From positions 91,767,583 to 91,831,582 of the forward strand of contig NC_133390.1 of the NCBI RefSeq assembly GCF_047511655.1: a stretch of 64,000 bases of DNA, given 5' to 3'. Of the stretch, positions 1 to 10,960 are shown one piece after another. Each line of letters starts with the position of its first letter. Position 1 is the first letter of the stretch. The DNA is from Castor canadensis. Taxonomy: Eukaryota > Chordata > Mammalia > Rodentia > Castoridae. The notes under the pieces are model-generated. The model was not told the DNA's origin, made no database searches, and saw only the letters and a program-made list of their open reading frames with translations. The translations under genes and the position numbers were made by a program.

Positions 1-189
1 TAAAACCAGTGCTATGAAGCAAAAGAAATGAGATACTTCCTTCCCCCTGCAGGCTGCTGACCTGCAGCCCCAGAGGTCAGGCCTGGATCCCCAGGAAAGG
101 GAACAGCTGGGCCCTGCTGGGATAGCACCAGCCGCTCTCACCAGCTCATGTTGCAGCTGATCTGAGGCTACCCAGCAGCAATTTGGCTG
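1..189. other. unassigned sequence
   Basis: No ORF, splice-site pair or recognisable repeat could be supported here. It is slightly more GC-rich than most of the window. Confidence 0.4.
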
Positions 190-265
190 CCCCCCAACTA
201 GATTATAAATTCCTCAAGGGCAGGGAACACATCCTTTATATTTTTCCTGTATCCATATGGTGCAG
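190..265 (+). repeat. L2-class LINE 3'-end remnant
   Basis: The stretch reads like the conserved 3' part of mammalian L2 elements: 'tagattataaattcctcaagggcaggga' followed by a degenerate 'tgtatcc' block. Only about 75 bases are recognisable. L2 is an old, immobile LINE shared by mammals. The assignment is from memory of the consensus. Confidence 0.5.
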
Positions 266-804
266 GATTTAAAAAAAAAAGAATTTTGGGCTGCTAGCCC
301 AGCCAGAAGCTGAAGAATGTTTTCCACCCCCCACCTCCAGCCACCCTCCTCCTGTACAATCACAAGAGGAAGACATTCAGAAATAGATTTTGGGAAGTGC
401 CTCCCTCCTTCCATCCTGAGAAGATACATAAGTAGTTCATGTTCTCTTGCCCTTGAAGGGAAGACTACAGCTCTCTGATGTACGGAATGAGACTTTCCTG
501 GATCAGAAGGATAATATGGCAGCTAAAAGCACTGGTTGTGTTCCTATTCCATTTTAGTAATCTGCTGAGCTGTAGGTACCCTCCAAGGTAAGACCAGGCC
601 AGACATAGACATCCATTCTGGCACAAGCAGTGTGGCCAAAATTTATGAGATGAGATACACCCCAGGCAGGACTAACAAGGCCCTACTTGGACACACCTGC
701 CCAGCTGTAGCAGTGTTAGCCAGTGTTTGCTCACCAACACATGGCCAGGTATGGTTCCAATGGGTCCAGTCAGGGCTTTGGAAAGAAAGATTTACTGAGG
801 AAAG
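266..804. other. unassigned intergenic/intronic sequence
   Basis: Nothing supportable as gene or RNA was seen. Short overlapping reading frames occur on both strands around 640-900, but the 3' part of these is a SINE and they carry no recognisable domain. Confidence 0.4.
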
Positions 805-820
805 AAAATACTGTATATCA

Positions 821-906
821 GGGGCTGGTGGAGTGGCACAAGTGGGAGAGCGCCTGCCTAGCAAGCTCAAGACCCTGAGTTCAACTCCCTCCCTCACAAA
901 AGACTA
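821..906 (+). repeat. ID-like (tRNA-derived) SINE with perfect target-site duplication
   Basis: The body starts 'ggggctggtggagtgg' and ends 'ctgagttcaactccc' plus a short A-rich tail. This matches the ID-type SINE seen many times in the window and retains the tRNA-like B-box region around 'gttcaa'. It is flanked by an exact 16-bp direct repeat, AAAATACTGTATATCA, at 805-820 and 907-922. That is the signature of LINE-1-mediated retroposition. The perfect duplication suggests a fairly young insertion. It is a retroposon, not a functional tRNA gene. Confidence 0.9.
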
Positions 907-1129
907 AAAATACTGTATATCACAGCCAAATACTCTTAATACTTAATTTAGTCTCCCCTCTGGCACATTTGAATGAGTAGCACCCAGCTGGGTGAATCAC
1001 TAGTCACTAGCCAATTGTTAAATTATTCCAGCTTCCTCTAACTAGACTAGAATCTAGGGTTCAACTGGAAAGAGGATTCTTTTTCTTTGTGATTTCTTAT
1101 TGCCATCATCATCATTGTTACCATTACTA

Positions 1130-1600
1130 AAGTAACACATATTCATGATAAAAAATGCAAACAGTATACAAGGAGATGGTTAAAGCTCCCTTTTCTTGTT
1201 CTCTTCTATCCTTTCCCCAGCCTGTCTCTGACCTGCTTCCTAAGAAAACTTTTAAATATATACTGTATATCATGCATAGAAAAACACTACATACATAAGC
1301 GCATATAAACCCCCAAATTCATACACATATACACATTTTTTCACAAATCAATCATAGTACACTATGTGGAACATAGTATTTTCACTTAAGATATCTATTA
1401 TTCGTGCGAAAACAACTAAGTCTATATTTTCTTTTCAATGGGCTCATAATGTTCTATTACCTAGCTTTGCCACAACCTACTCTATGGTTCTCTCTGCACT
1501 TTCTTTTCTCTGGAGTACGTATTTATAATGGTTTGCTTCTAGATTTATTTAAGCTCATTTTCCAATGCATCAACTCACTGCCCCAGGTGTTCTACCACCA
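1130..1600. repeat. degenerate old LINE-like repeat
   Basis: The sequence has the flavour of a common old mammalian interspersed repeat: a block of 'ccttttc' and 'atacaca' text, then 'ttttcacttaagatatct', then 'aatgggctcataatgttctatta'. The last resembles the antisense LINE phrase for 'grows the site where the base change occurs'. Similar text recurs at 46440-47060 and 62995-63270. Family and orientation are uncertain. Confidence 0.35.
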
Positions 1601-3389
1601 CAGTTGCTGTTGACTAGCTATGTTTTGCATACTCATCTGTGTCTCTTGGCCTTTGCACTCCCCACAGTGCTTCATGCTGCTGAGATGGCTCATCCTTGCT
1701 GCTCTCCCAGGGTAACTCATGCCTCCTCTGATTGTTTCTCACACTGCGTGCACCTGTGCTGGGTGCTCATCCGAGAAGAACACTGTCCACCAGGCCCTGC
1801 TGACTCTTGGTGCTTCCTTCCTATGGAGCTCTTGGCTTGGATTGTCCAGGCTACATTTCATGTTTGACCATCTATCCCTAAAGGATGGGTTTCAGACCTC
1901 AGTTATTCTCTAGGAAACTGTGCTTTGGCTACACAGCTACCAAATCAGTGACTTCATAAGTTACAACCTTCTAAACCAAATGAATATATCTGCTGGGCCC
2001 TCAAAAGCCTCCTCTATCACATTTCTCTCCACATTTCTGCCTCCCAGGAATCGTCACACTCCAGAGCAAAGTAATTCATTTTGCCCTAAGTTTCTATGTG
2101 AGAAGGAAGAATTCTAGACAAAGATCCACTAAGGAAATTTCACCTTACTCCCACTTCTTTTTGCACAGAAATATAGGTCTCTTTTACAAACATTCTTTTC
2201 CCGTATTTTGGGGGGGAGGAGCAAAATAAGTTATGGTAATGCAGAAAGTAAAGCTCCTCTTCAAACTGCCATTATCCCTCTGCAAGAGTCCCTTAGGACC
2301 TTGACTTTTGCTAGCACCTTCCTATCCCATCGTATTTGCAATGCACAAACATGAGCGTCTTTAAACACAACAGCGACATGCTTAGGCTTTTTTGTTTCAT
2401 AGGAAATTAGGCAGGGGTTAGAATTGAATGCCAAGTGACTGCTCTGCAGTGTGTCATAGTGACCTCACCCCCCCAAAAAAAAAAATGCAAATTCTCCAAG
2501 ACAAGATGTTAACCACAGGGGGGAATAAATCAATCTGTGAAGCTCCTGACTAACCAATAAAGCCTTTCCCTTTTCCTTAAAGGCTCAAGACTTTATTTTT
2601 CTCCTTACTGGGGGTGCTCCTTGCTTAGACACTGCTTGATGACTACAAGATCCAGCTGTTTAAGTGAAGCCAGCCAATATCTATCAGGATGTTAGATGAC
2701 TGCCAGGAAAACTTTGCGACATGCAGCTCATTTTTCATCTAAGAATTCGACTGAAATTCTATCTCCCTCACCCATGCAGTTTAATTTAATCGATAGAACA
2801 TTATACTATGTCACATTTAGTATTAAAAATAAATGATACAGACCAGATATTTGAAAACTGGGCATTTGTTTTTGCAGGTATTTTGACTTTCCAGTGGCAA
2901 ACATCCCAAATTGCAGTTCTGGAAAAGCCAAACACAGAACAGTGTCACTTCAAATCAAGCAATTATTGCTTTAAGTTTGTTGGGGTTTGAGTCCCATACT
3001 TTCCTGAGATTTCCAATCCCTTCCAATCTAGCCAAAGTTCTCATTAGTGACAAGACTCACAGAGAAATGAGAATGCTTGAGGGAGCAGCCTTTCACATTT
3101 ATGGATTGCCATTAGGAGTCGGACATGACAGATGTCTTGGGTAGAAAAGAAACTCTTGCTGCTGATTATAGCACCACTGTTCATTCAAGCAAATTGAAGT
3201 AGCGTCACAGTTCAGCATTTCAAAATATAGTTGTTATTTCAACTTATTAGTGGACTTCTGAGTGATGATTTCTTGTCAGGAGTAATAATTCCATTGCATA
3301 AATATAAATATAGGCTAAACCATGGTTGTACCATTTATAACCTCTCCCCACCCAACTCCCAAGAAATAGAGTCCTGCTTGTTTTCATTT
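1601..3389. other. unassigned sequence
   Basis: No exon structure or clear repeat family was identified. The 1600-1870 part is pyrimidine-rich and may be an eroded L2 fragment, but the match is too weak to call. Short homopolymers (G run near 2210, C and A runs near 2468-2485) are the only local features. Confidence 0.35.
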
Positions 3390-3394
3390 AAAAT

Positions 3395-3570
3395 AGAAGC
3401 AGAGAATTTCTGGACTAGAAGGAACTTTAGAAATTATTTTAACCAAACTGTTAAATCCTCCCCCACTTCCTTTTTTTTTTTTTTTATGGAGGAGGAATCT
3501 AAACCACCAGACTTTGTACCTTGCTCAAGGTCACATGGTATACAGCAAAGCCAAACTCTAAACCAGCTTG
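3395..3570. repeat. MIR/L3-class ancient SINE-LINE remnant
   Basis: 'ggactagaaggaactttagaaat' followed by 'gaggaggaatctaaa' and 'cttgctcaaggtcacatgg' matches the order of the ancient mammalian repeat core whose consensus describes a lymph-like 'gaggaaactgag...gcccaaggtcacac' block. A T-rich run at about 3471-3485 interrupts it. A 182-codon open frame spans it, but this is chance (see rejected list). Confidence 0.45.
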
Positions 3571-4700
3571 GACCAGTTCTGATTAAAAAATCATCTCTCT
3601 TCTCTTGGTCTCTGAAACAACATCAAAATTCCACCTGCTCGCCATCTCTCATTCGACGATTACTTTCAGTTCAAGTATGGTTTTCTAAAAGCTTTTCTCC
3701 CAGACCTGCATTCCTTTCTGTCATTTCTGGGCCTGCTCTGGATTTCTTAGTGCTCTGCATCGCCTGTCTTTTCTGTTGATTCTGAGTACTGATCCAGATT
3801 GTTTTCTGTATTCACTCAACACTTCTTCCCTCCACCTCACATACTGTCGCCATGATCACTGCCTTGACTTCTTAGGGTGGTTGCCTGTCTTCCCCTTCTC
3901 TCCTAAACCTCCCAATTCAGAACTTCAGCTTAGATTGAAAAAAATGTCTCTTCACTGTTGTCATACCTAACACTAACAGCAGATTTTAAGCTAACTTCCT
4001 CCCTGACCCCCCCACACAGGTTCCAGCAATGCTAGACCTTTATGGTACAGAATTTTATCTTGATTTTTATGTGGTTTTTAGACTTTTAAATTGACAACTT
4101 TTGATATGTATATAACAACACCTATTCATAGCAAGCATTCAGAGAAAGGGGAATTATCATATGCTCTGGTGAGAATATAAATTATAACAACATTGTAATG
4201 TAATCCAAAGACCTTAAAAATGTATGTACCCTTTTGTCTGCAATTGTACAACCAGGAAGCTATCCTAAGGAAGTCATCAGGGATGCACAGAAGATGTTCA
4301 CTATGGCAGTTTCTGTGGATGCAAAATATTGGAAACCATATAAATGTCCCCCAAAAAAGAATAACCACATAAATTACAGTACATTTTATAATCATTAAAA
4401 TCACCATAGTAGAAGAATATGTGATAAAGAAAAGCATTCATTCACAATATAATGGCATTTTTAGTTGATAAGATAGCACGTGTCATATAATATCATTTCC
4501 CTTTCTCTTTTTTAAGTCTATATTCACACACCTGGAAAAAACCTTGAGACATATGTTAAAAATGTTTGCAGTGGTGACAAATGATTTTATTCTGTCCTTT
4601 TCATGTATATCTTCTATTAATTTCTATTAATACTTATGCATTGTAAATAAAATTATAAAATATATTAAATGGTTACCCTGGAACAATATTATTAAAGCTG
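3571..4700. other. unassigned sequence
   Basis: Pyrimidine-rich up to about 3950, then AT-rich. A minus-strand open frame at 4126-4437 has no recognisable domain. No RNA gene or promoter could be supported. Confidence 0.35.
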
Positions 4701-4709
4701 TAATCTATT

Positions 4710-4890
4710 TATTTATGCCAAAAGTGTGTTAAGCATTTCTCAGAACTCCTGTATATTTACAACTTACTCAAAGATAAATAAGTACAAAGTCTCTGATCCT
4801 AAGAAGCTTGCAATGCAAGAAAGATACAAACAAAAACAGATAGTGACTAATCTGTGTGAGAAGTGCTTCAGGAGCTTAAGGAGCGAGTGA
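4710..4890. repeat. L2/MIR-class remnant
   Basis: Text such as 'aagtgtgttaagcatttctcag' followed by 'agtctctgatcctaagaagcttgcaatg' has the layout of an old mammalian interspersed repeat. The same layout recurs near 34120, 54115 and 57410. Divergence is high. Confidence 0.4.
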
Positions 4891-5019
4891 CCAATATGGC
4901 AGACCAAGAGGGGCGGGGTGAGAGGCAGAGCTTAACAGAGAAGGATCTGGTAAGAGAAGCTTAGAGAGTTAGCTAGGGGAGAGCAACCAACCAAAGCACA
5001 CTCGTCTAACTTCAGATCT

Positions 5020-5045
5020 TTTTGAAGCATTTTTATTGGTACATT
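5020..5045 (-). promoter_or_regulatory. candidate minus-strand polyadenylation signal
   Basis: On the minus strand AATAAA lies at 5037-5032, followed about 15-20 bases downstream by a plausible cleavage region and then GT-rich text. The roughly 1 kb upstream on that strand (5050-6000) has no recognisable repeat and could be a 3' UTR. No coding exon was established, so this is only a weak candidate. Confidence 0.2.
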
Positions 5046-6440
5046 AAAGACAACCATCTTATGAACATAAAGAAGACAAATGACCTTGTTTTATGATGAT
5101 TAGGAATTCTCCTGGCACCACATTCACAGATCATAATCCTTAGCCCCTTCAGTATATAAAGAACTGCAGAGAAACCCCAAGTCCAGTTCACAAGACTGAG
5201 TGGCAGTGTTCAGCCTCACAAGTAACCTCGCCTGTCTGGGATTATTTGGAGAAGACAAAGCAGCTCACACATCACCACTTGTCCCTCTCAAGTCAGCCTT
5301 GGTAGAACTTCAACACTCTGTGGTCAATACCTTGAATCTTCAACAGCCTGCAATAATACAGCTGTTTCCCTTACTTTAGCGAAAAGTGGAGGAGATGAAA
5401 GACATAGGGGAAATTTCCTTGACTAGTGCCCTTTAAGCCTATTTTGCAACCATGTATTTGAAGACAAAAAACCTTCTATGCATCATGTCACATGGAAAGA
5501 AAAGGCACTGAACCAAAAATGCTTCTTCCCCCTCAACTTCAACCCAAAAGTTTCTATCCTCCTAAATCAGCATTCCTTAAAAGCACCACCTTCCTGCCAG
5601 ACGGTTGCAGATGCCAACATATTATTTCAGAATGAGCCCTGTGACCATGCCACTAAAGCCTCCAAAGCTTTGTCATGCTGAAGTGTCAAGGCACCTGAAA
5701 TGCATTTGAGGCATTGCCAAGTGACCACACCCACTCCAGGAAATCCTCATTGAGCACTGACAAGCACATCACCACAGACCCATGTGTGCACACCCTCTGA
5801 TCTGAGAAAAGTGAGTGTTAAGTGATACTAAAGACCCTGAAGATTTCTACAGAATACAAACAAGCTTTGAATGTGCCAGTGATGTGTGTGTGTATCTTCC
5901 CACCATGTCAGAATTTATCAAGTAACAAGAAATTCACAAGCCATGTCAAGTTCATCAGGTTTTAAATATTCTTGATTTCATTGGTACTCACGTTATTGGC
6001 AGATGTAGGATCTTTTATTCCATTGCAATCTTAACTGCTAATATTAACTCTCAGATCACACATTATGCTTCATACAATGTTAAATAGGTTACAGAACAGC
6101 TAATAAAAGGTTAAGTAGCCATGGGTTCAAAGGGGCCTTTCTGTAGACAAAGGCAGAGAGCTGAAACAGACACAAAGAGTCACTGCAGGTGATTAGATAA
6201 GATATTAACATAAGAACCCAATCACAGAACTGTTCAGGCACAGGGCTGCTAAACTGCAGCATTGGTTCAAAACACACAGCTGGTACAAAGCACAGAGGTG
6301 GCTCAAAGAGCAGTGGGTCTGGATGAAGAAATAGGCCACGTCAAACTGGAGGGTTGTGCTGAGCTAAATCCCCAGGGACAGAGTCAAAGGTTAATCGTCT
6401 GTCCATCCCATGAAGCACACCATGGATGGCCAGATGAGTC
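5046..6440. other. unassigned sequence, possible minus-strand transcribed region
   Basis: No repeat family was recognised. On the minus strand a consensus-like splice donor GTGAGTACC lies at 5991-5983. A pyrimidine-rich acceptor-like 'ttgtgtctgtttcag' lies near 6160-6175. The intervening frames are short and unrecognised. These may be chance matches. Confidence 0.25.
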
Positions 6441-6449
6441 AGTAGCTAG

Positions 6450-7095
6450 CACTGTACCCCTGTTATGTATAACCTCTTTTTATATAATCCAGATGAGGCG
6501 GTTTCATCAATCATTGGTGTGGTGTTTGATAAGCTCATTGGCATGGCTTCTCTAATGTGGTTTTGCCCATGTGCCCCCAATTGCATGTGAAAAGTTCATG
6601 GGTAGTATTTTTTATTTGTGTAAATAAGTCATTTATTCTTCATGGCTTGTGCTAGACAGATGGTGGTTGTTTACTTGCACATACAAGATGCAGAGTCACT
6701 CTGCCTTAGCATTAGTACTCAAAGTGGAGCAAACTTAGGCTTCATAAAATAGGGTCGATCAGAGCAAGGCACAGTCTGGCAGCTACTGTTCTGTAAGACA
6801 TGGAGTAAATTAAATCAGGTCCAGTCTAATCTCCGTAGAGAGGTATAAACAAACTCTAAGTGTACATTGGTCCCTGGTGCCCATCTTGTCTCCCTCACCC
6901 ATTTTTCATCTTGTGAGGTCCCATTCTCCTTTTCTTTCACTTCTGCTGGCTCATGAGTCTCACTGTGTGGCTATCCCAGACCCCTCTCCAGAACAAATCC
7001 TACGTCCCCAGAACCTTTCCCACTCCCTTGGCAATTACAATTTACCCTTCCAATGCCTGTGACATTTCAATAAAGCTGCTAACGCGGTCTAACTG
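6450..7095 (+). repeat. possible solo LTR or transcript 3' end (uncertain)
   Basis: The 3' part looks like an LTR U3/R region. It has 'cattggtccctggtgcccatcttgtc', a pyrimidine-rich stretch, then a clean AATAAA in 'catttcaataaagctgct' at about 7067-7079. The 5' limit, matching TG...CA ends and a target-site duplication were not found. No viral gene remnants are visible. It could instead be an old retroposed mRNA end. Confidence 0.3.
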
Positions 7096-7099
7096 GTAG

Positions 7100-9080
7100 A
7101 GCTAGAAAGTAACAAATTCCATAACTCTATTATAAATTCAAGATCCTTTTTCCTCTAAGAATTAGCTTTGTCAAACCACTTTATATAAAGGTTAAAGTCT
7201 CTTAGGGTCACTTAAGTTTTTCTTTCTAAAATTTAAAACATAATCAGTTTTTAATTTATTATTCATTGTCATTGTTAACATATGTCAACAAAGGGCTAAG
7301 GTAACTTATCTTGCTCCTAATTGCAGTGAAACATTTGTTCTCGGAGTTGTTTATAACAGAAGGAAAACTTAGAATTAGGTAAGGTTAGTGATTTATCAAT
7401 CTCCTGTGTTGCAAATACTAAAGAACATTGAAGTTCACAAAGTAACCTTTGAGTACACTCGAAAAATACATGACGAAGTTGAAAGTCCTCACATTATATT
7501 TTCCACAGACACCATGAGCATTCAGTGGCATCAAATCTTTATGCCTTATGATCACAGGAAAATGTGAGGAGTGTTTTTTGCCTAATCTTTATAAAGCATC
7601 TAATAAAAAGAGAGATTGCTAATAATTAACTAGAGCCACTGAACTTCTCTGGAGTAGCTTTTAACTCTTTCAAAACTACAGAATGGCTACACAATGGTTT
7701 TATAGAGCACAAGGGACATAGTTAGCAGGATAGATTTCAAAAAGGAATAATGGTACAGCCCAGTTAGTGTTCTTTCCGATATGTCCAAATATTTGTTAAA
7801 AGACACATGTAATGTGTCTCACAAGACTTTCCTTTACTTTTCTTTCTCTCTTATATCAGCACTGGGCTTACACGACCACTGGCATAGTCAAGCATGACTG
7901 AATCCTAGAAGCTGAATTTATAAGCTGGCATCCCAAAAGTCAGTAGAAAATGAGTATTTTCTATGCCACTGATTGCTGAATTTACAGTTACCACATTTTG
8001 GCAATGAATGTTGAGAGGACCTTGAAAAAACCTGGAATATTCCATAAAACACTGAGAAGACTTTAACATTGGCTGTCTTTTTGTTCCTTTCTACCCTTTG
8101 GCTTTTAAAATGTTAAAAACATGTAATTACTTAGCGTTCATGGCAAGTTTGCCTCCAAAAAAACCCTTCAGTTTGAACTTGCAAACTCTTTAAAATATAT
8201 TTTCTTTCTAATGAAAATAATTGCCTTATATATAATTAGTGTTGTAGAGAATTGACTCTATAATTCAACAAAATTGGTATTTTTTAAAGGACAGACAAAT
8301 ATAATCACCCAGTATATACATTCAGGTTACTGGAGTCTATAAAAAATGTAGCTAAAAATTCCTTCAAAAGACAACAGGTAGGAATTTTAGAACATCCAGC
8401 CTGTTATCTTTTTAACACACATTATTATTGCTGATATTAGTACAGATAGCAGTTGGTTCTTATCTCCTCACCAACTCTCAATCTCTCAAAGTAAAAATTT
8501 ACTACTTACTGCTACACTATCCAGTTCATATTAATAAAAGCTCACTTAAACAAAATTTTCTATGATACAAAGTTTATTACCCTCAAGAATTTTAAGGGCT
8601 GTTATCAGGTATCCATTTGTCTATACCAACATGACAGAGTGATATATGTTAAGAACCCAGAATATTGAAATAAGCCATGAGCATACCAACGAAGAAATTT
8701 TATTCAGTAATGTATTAAGAAGATAAGACATTAAACTATATCACTTTGAGAAAACATCTGATATGTTGCCCTTCCTTTATGACAGTACCCAGTAAAATTC
8801 ATCCTTTATGACTTCTCTCTTCCCCTAACACTCCTCTCTCTTGTCAGAGTTGTGCCAACTCCATATTTAACAAGACCACTGAATCTGGAGTGAGATATCC
8901 TCAAATAATGCACTGGACCTGTGTCTATCTGTTTATGTCATTGCAAGCACATCAGTCATCACATCTGAACCTCAATTTCTTCTTTGATAAAAGGGGTTTT
9001 TCACCTACCCTATTTACCTAAAAGAGGTTTACAAAGATCAAATAATAAAAGTATTGTCTGATTGTTTTATAAGTGAACAT
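7100..9080. other. unassigned AT-rich sequence
   Basis: No gene or recognisable repeat. It contains a small perfect hairpin at 7801-7819 with 8-bp arms (AGACACAT/ATGTGTCT) around a 3-base loop. This may be chance. Confidence 0.4.
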
Positions 9081-9084
9081 TATA

Positions 9085-9240
9085 TTATGTAAGCCAGTTC
9101 AAGTAAGTTCAGCCAACATTGCAATCTGAAATGATAGTGGCTTAAGTAAGTTAGAACTTCACTTCTTTCTCATATGAAAGAAATTTGGGTGACAGTTTCC
9201 AGGTCAGTATAATAACTACAAGATGAAAGAACTTGAACTC
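9085..9240. repeat. possible old MER-type interspersed repeat
   Basis: 'gatagtggcttaagtaagttagaacttcacttctttctcatatg' resembles a widespread mammalian repeat in which 'gtggcttaa...ttatttctcac' recurs. The family was not resolved. Confidence 0.3.
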
Positions 9241-9250
9241 TCCCTTTTGA

Positions 9251-9337
9251 CTTTTTTTTTCCTCTGCAATGCTGAGGATTGAACCCAAGGCCTTATGCAT
9301 GCTAGAGAAACCTCTATTGAGCTACACATCAGCCTCC
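9251..9337 (-). repeat. ID-like SINE, antisense
   Basis: Reading the minus strand gives the tRNA-like body: 'gtgtagctcaatagaggtt', then 'tagcatgcataaggccttgggttcaatcctcagcattgc', then an A-rich tail, seen as T10 at 9252-9261. It is more diverged than the 821-906 copy. A flanking repeat is not convincing. Confidence 0.7.
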
Positions 9338-9339
9338 TT

Positions 9340-10490
9340 TGGATATTTTTTTTCTCTCTTCATATTTCACCATTCTTACTATCCAACTTCCTAGTCGAGA
9401 GGGTTGGCTGCCTGAGCTCGGCCATCATGTCTGCATTGTAGACAGCAAGAAAGAGGAAGAGGAAGGGGATATTCTCTCTCTCTCTCTAAGGACATGTCCA
9501 GTAATTGTGCATAACACATCAGATGACATTTATGAGTCAGAACTCAGTAAAACAGCTGCATCTAGCTGCAAGGGAGGTAGAGCAAACATGTACCCAGATG
9601 AAAATCAGGCATTCTATTACAAAGAAAGATGATGATGATAGCTCTTGGGGACTACTACCGTTTGAATGTGCCCTGCCCTCCCCCGCAGAAAAAAATACAT
9701 GTTACTACTTTGTCATCAATGTGGTAGTCATCAAAGCTACCATGTAGTAAGACATGGTAGTTTTAGGAGGTAATTAAAGCATTAAGGCAGAGTCCTCATA
9801 GATGGATAGGACTATTACAAGAGGATTTGAGAGAGTGGGTTTGTTTCTTTTTGTGCTTTCTGCCATGAAAGGACACAGCATTCATCCCCTGGAAGATGTA
9901 GAAATAAGGCACCTCTTAGAAACAAAGAGTCACTCTCACCAACATTCATCCTGTCAACACATTGCTCTTGGGTTTTCCAGTCTCCATAACTGTGAGGATT
10001 AAGTTTCTATTATTTATAATTTATTTAAAACACTCAGGAATTTTGCTATAGTACCACAAATGGACGAAGACAGGGATCAGTTAGTAATCTCTGACAGACA
10101 ATTTTACTAACTTCCCTAAGAATACTCCATATTCTACTCTTTTTTTTTTTTTTTTTTGAATTTGCAAACCTTTACTGTCTGGAAGCAATTAAGTGTAGTT
10201 TCATTGCTATGACACAAATTACTGATTTAAATACATACAATGATTCTTATAATAGCAAAAAAGCAAATTAAATATCCATTAAATGTTTAAATTGATTTGA
10301 GAAGATGTTAGCAATACACTGATGACCCGAACATACGGACACACACCTGAGAAAGTTAAAAGTACAACAAAGTATTAATAGTAATTATCACTTCATAATG
10401 AGATTATTGGTAAATTTTGTTTCTTATCCAAATTTTCCTGCAATAAATCCAGATTACTAGTGAAAATATTTTAACAAGTACAAGAATCAA
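9340..10490. other. unassigned sequence with T17 run
   Basis: No gene was supported. A run of T at about 10141-10157 could be the antisense tail of a retroposed sequence covering 10158-10480. No AATAAA lies beside it on the minus strand and no target-site duplication was found, so it is not called. Confidence 0.35.
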
Positions 10491-10496
10491 AGTAGT

Positions 10497-10669
10497 ACCA
10501 GGCACTGGTGGCTCACCCCTATAGTCCCCACTACTCAGGAGGCAGAGATCAGGAGGATCAGGGTTTGAAGCCAGCTGGAGGCAAATAGTTCATGAGACCC
10601 TATCTCAAAAATACCCAACACCAAAAAGGGCTGGTGGAGTGGACTGCCAACAACAACAACAACAACAAA
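10497..10669 (+). repeat. composite B1-like + ID SINE with internal deletion
   Basis: The 7SL-derived half starts 'ccaggcactggtggctcac' and runs through 'gagaccctatctcaaaaat'. The ID half begins 'gggctggtggagtgg' but most of its body is missing, going straight into a (CAA)n tail. Flanks AATCAAAGTAG (10485-10495) and AATCAATGTAG (10670-10680) form an 11-bp target-site duplication with one mismatch. Confidence 0.88.
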
Positions 10670-10741
10670 AATCAATGTAGCTACAGATAAACCATTAAGT
10701 CATTATAGTAGCAATGCAATCATATTTGAAAGACATTATCC

Positions 10742-10808
10742 TTTTTTTTCTCTTTTTCGGTACTGGGGCTTGAACTCAGGGCCTTCACCTTGAGCCACTC
10801 CACCAGGC

Positions 10809-10849
<41 letters not shown>

Positions 10850-10948
10850 GGGTATTTTTGAGATAAGATCTTGCAAACTATTTGCCCAGGCTGACTTTGA
10901 ACCTACTGCGTAGCCAAGACTACAGGCGTGAGCCACTGGTGCCTGGCT
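10742..10948 (-). repeat. composite B1-like + ID SINE, antisense, with microsatellite linker
   Basis: On the minus strand it reads 7SL-like half ('agccaggcaccagtggctcacgcc'), linker, then ID half ('ggtggagtggctcaaggtg...gagttcaagccccagtacc') and an A tail. The junction between the halves has grown into (TG)18 at 10812-10847. AAGACATTATCC followed by eight T occurs at 10730-10749 and again at 10949-10968. This 20-bp exact target-site duplication runs into the tail of the adjacent LINE-1. Confidence 0.92.
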
Positions 10949-10960
10949 AAGACATTATCC

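Noticed and set aside
821..906. tRNA gene (tRNA-like box text in ID elements here and elsewhere)
   Set aside because: These are tRNA-derived SINEs with A-rich tails and target-site duplications. None folds by eye into a clean tRNA cloverleaf.
3231..3779. 182-codon open frame, the longest in the window
   Set aside because: It begins at TTG, runs through a MIR/L3-type repeat and a T run (poly-Phe), and shows no domain. Most likely chance.
10141..10480. Antisense processed pseudogene after the T17 run
   Set aside because: No AATAAA near the tail on the minus strand, no target-site duplication and no recognisable coding homology.
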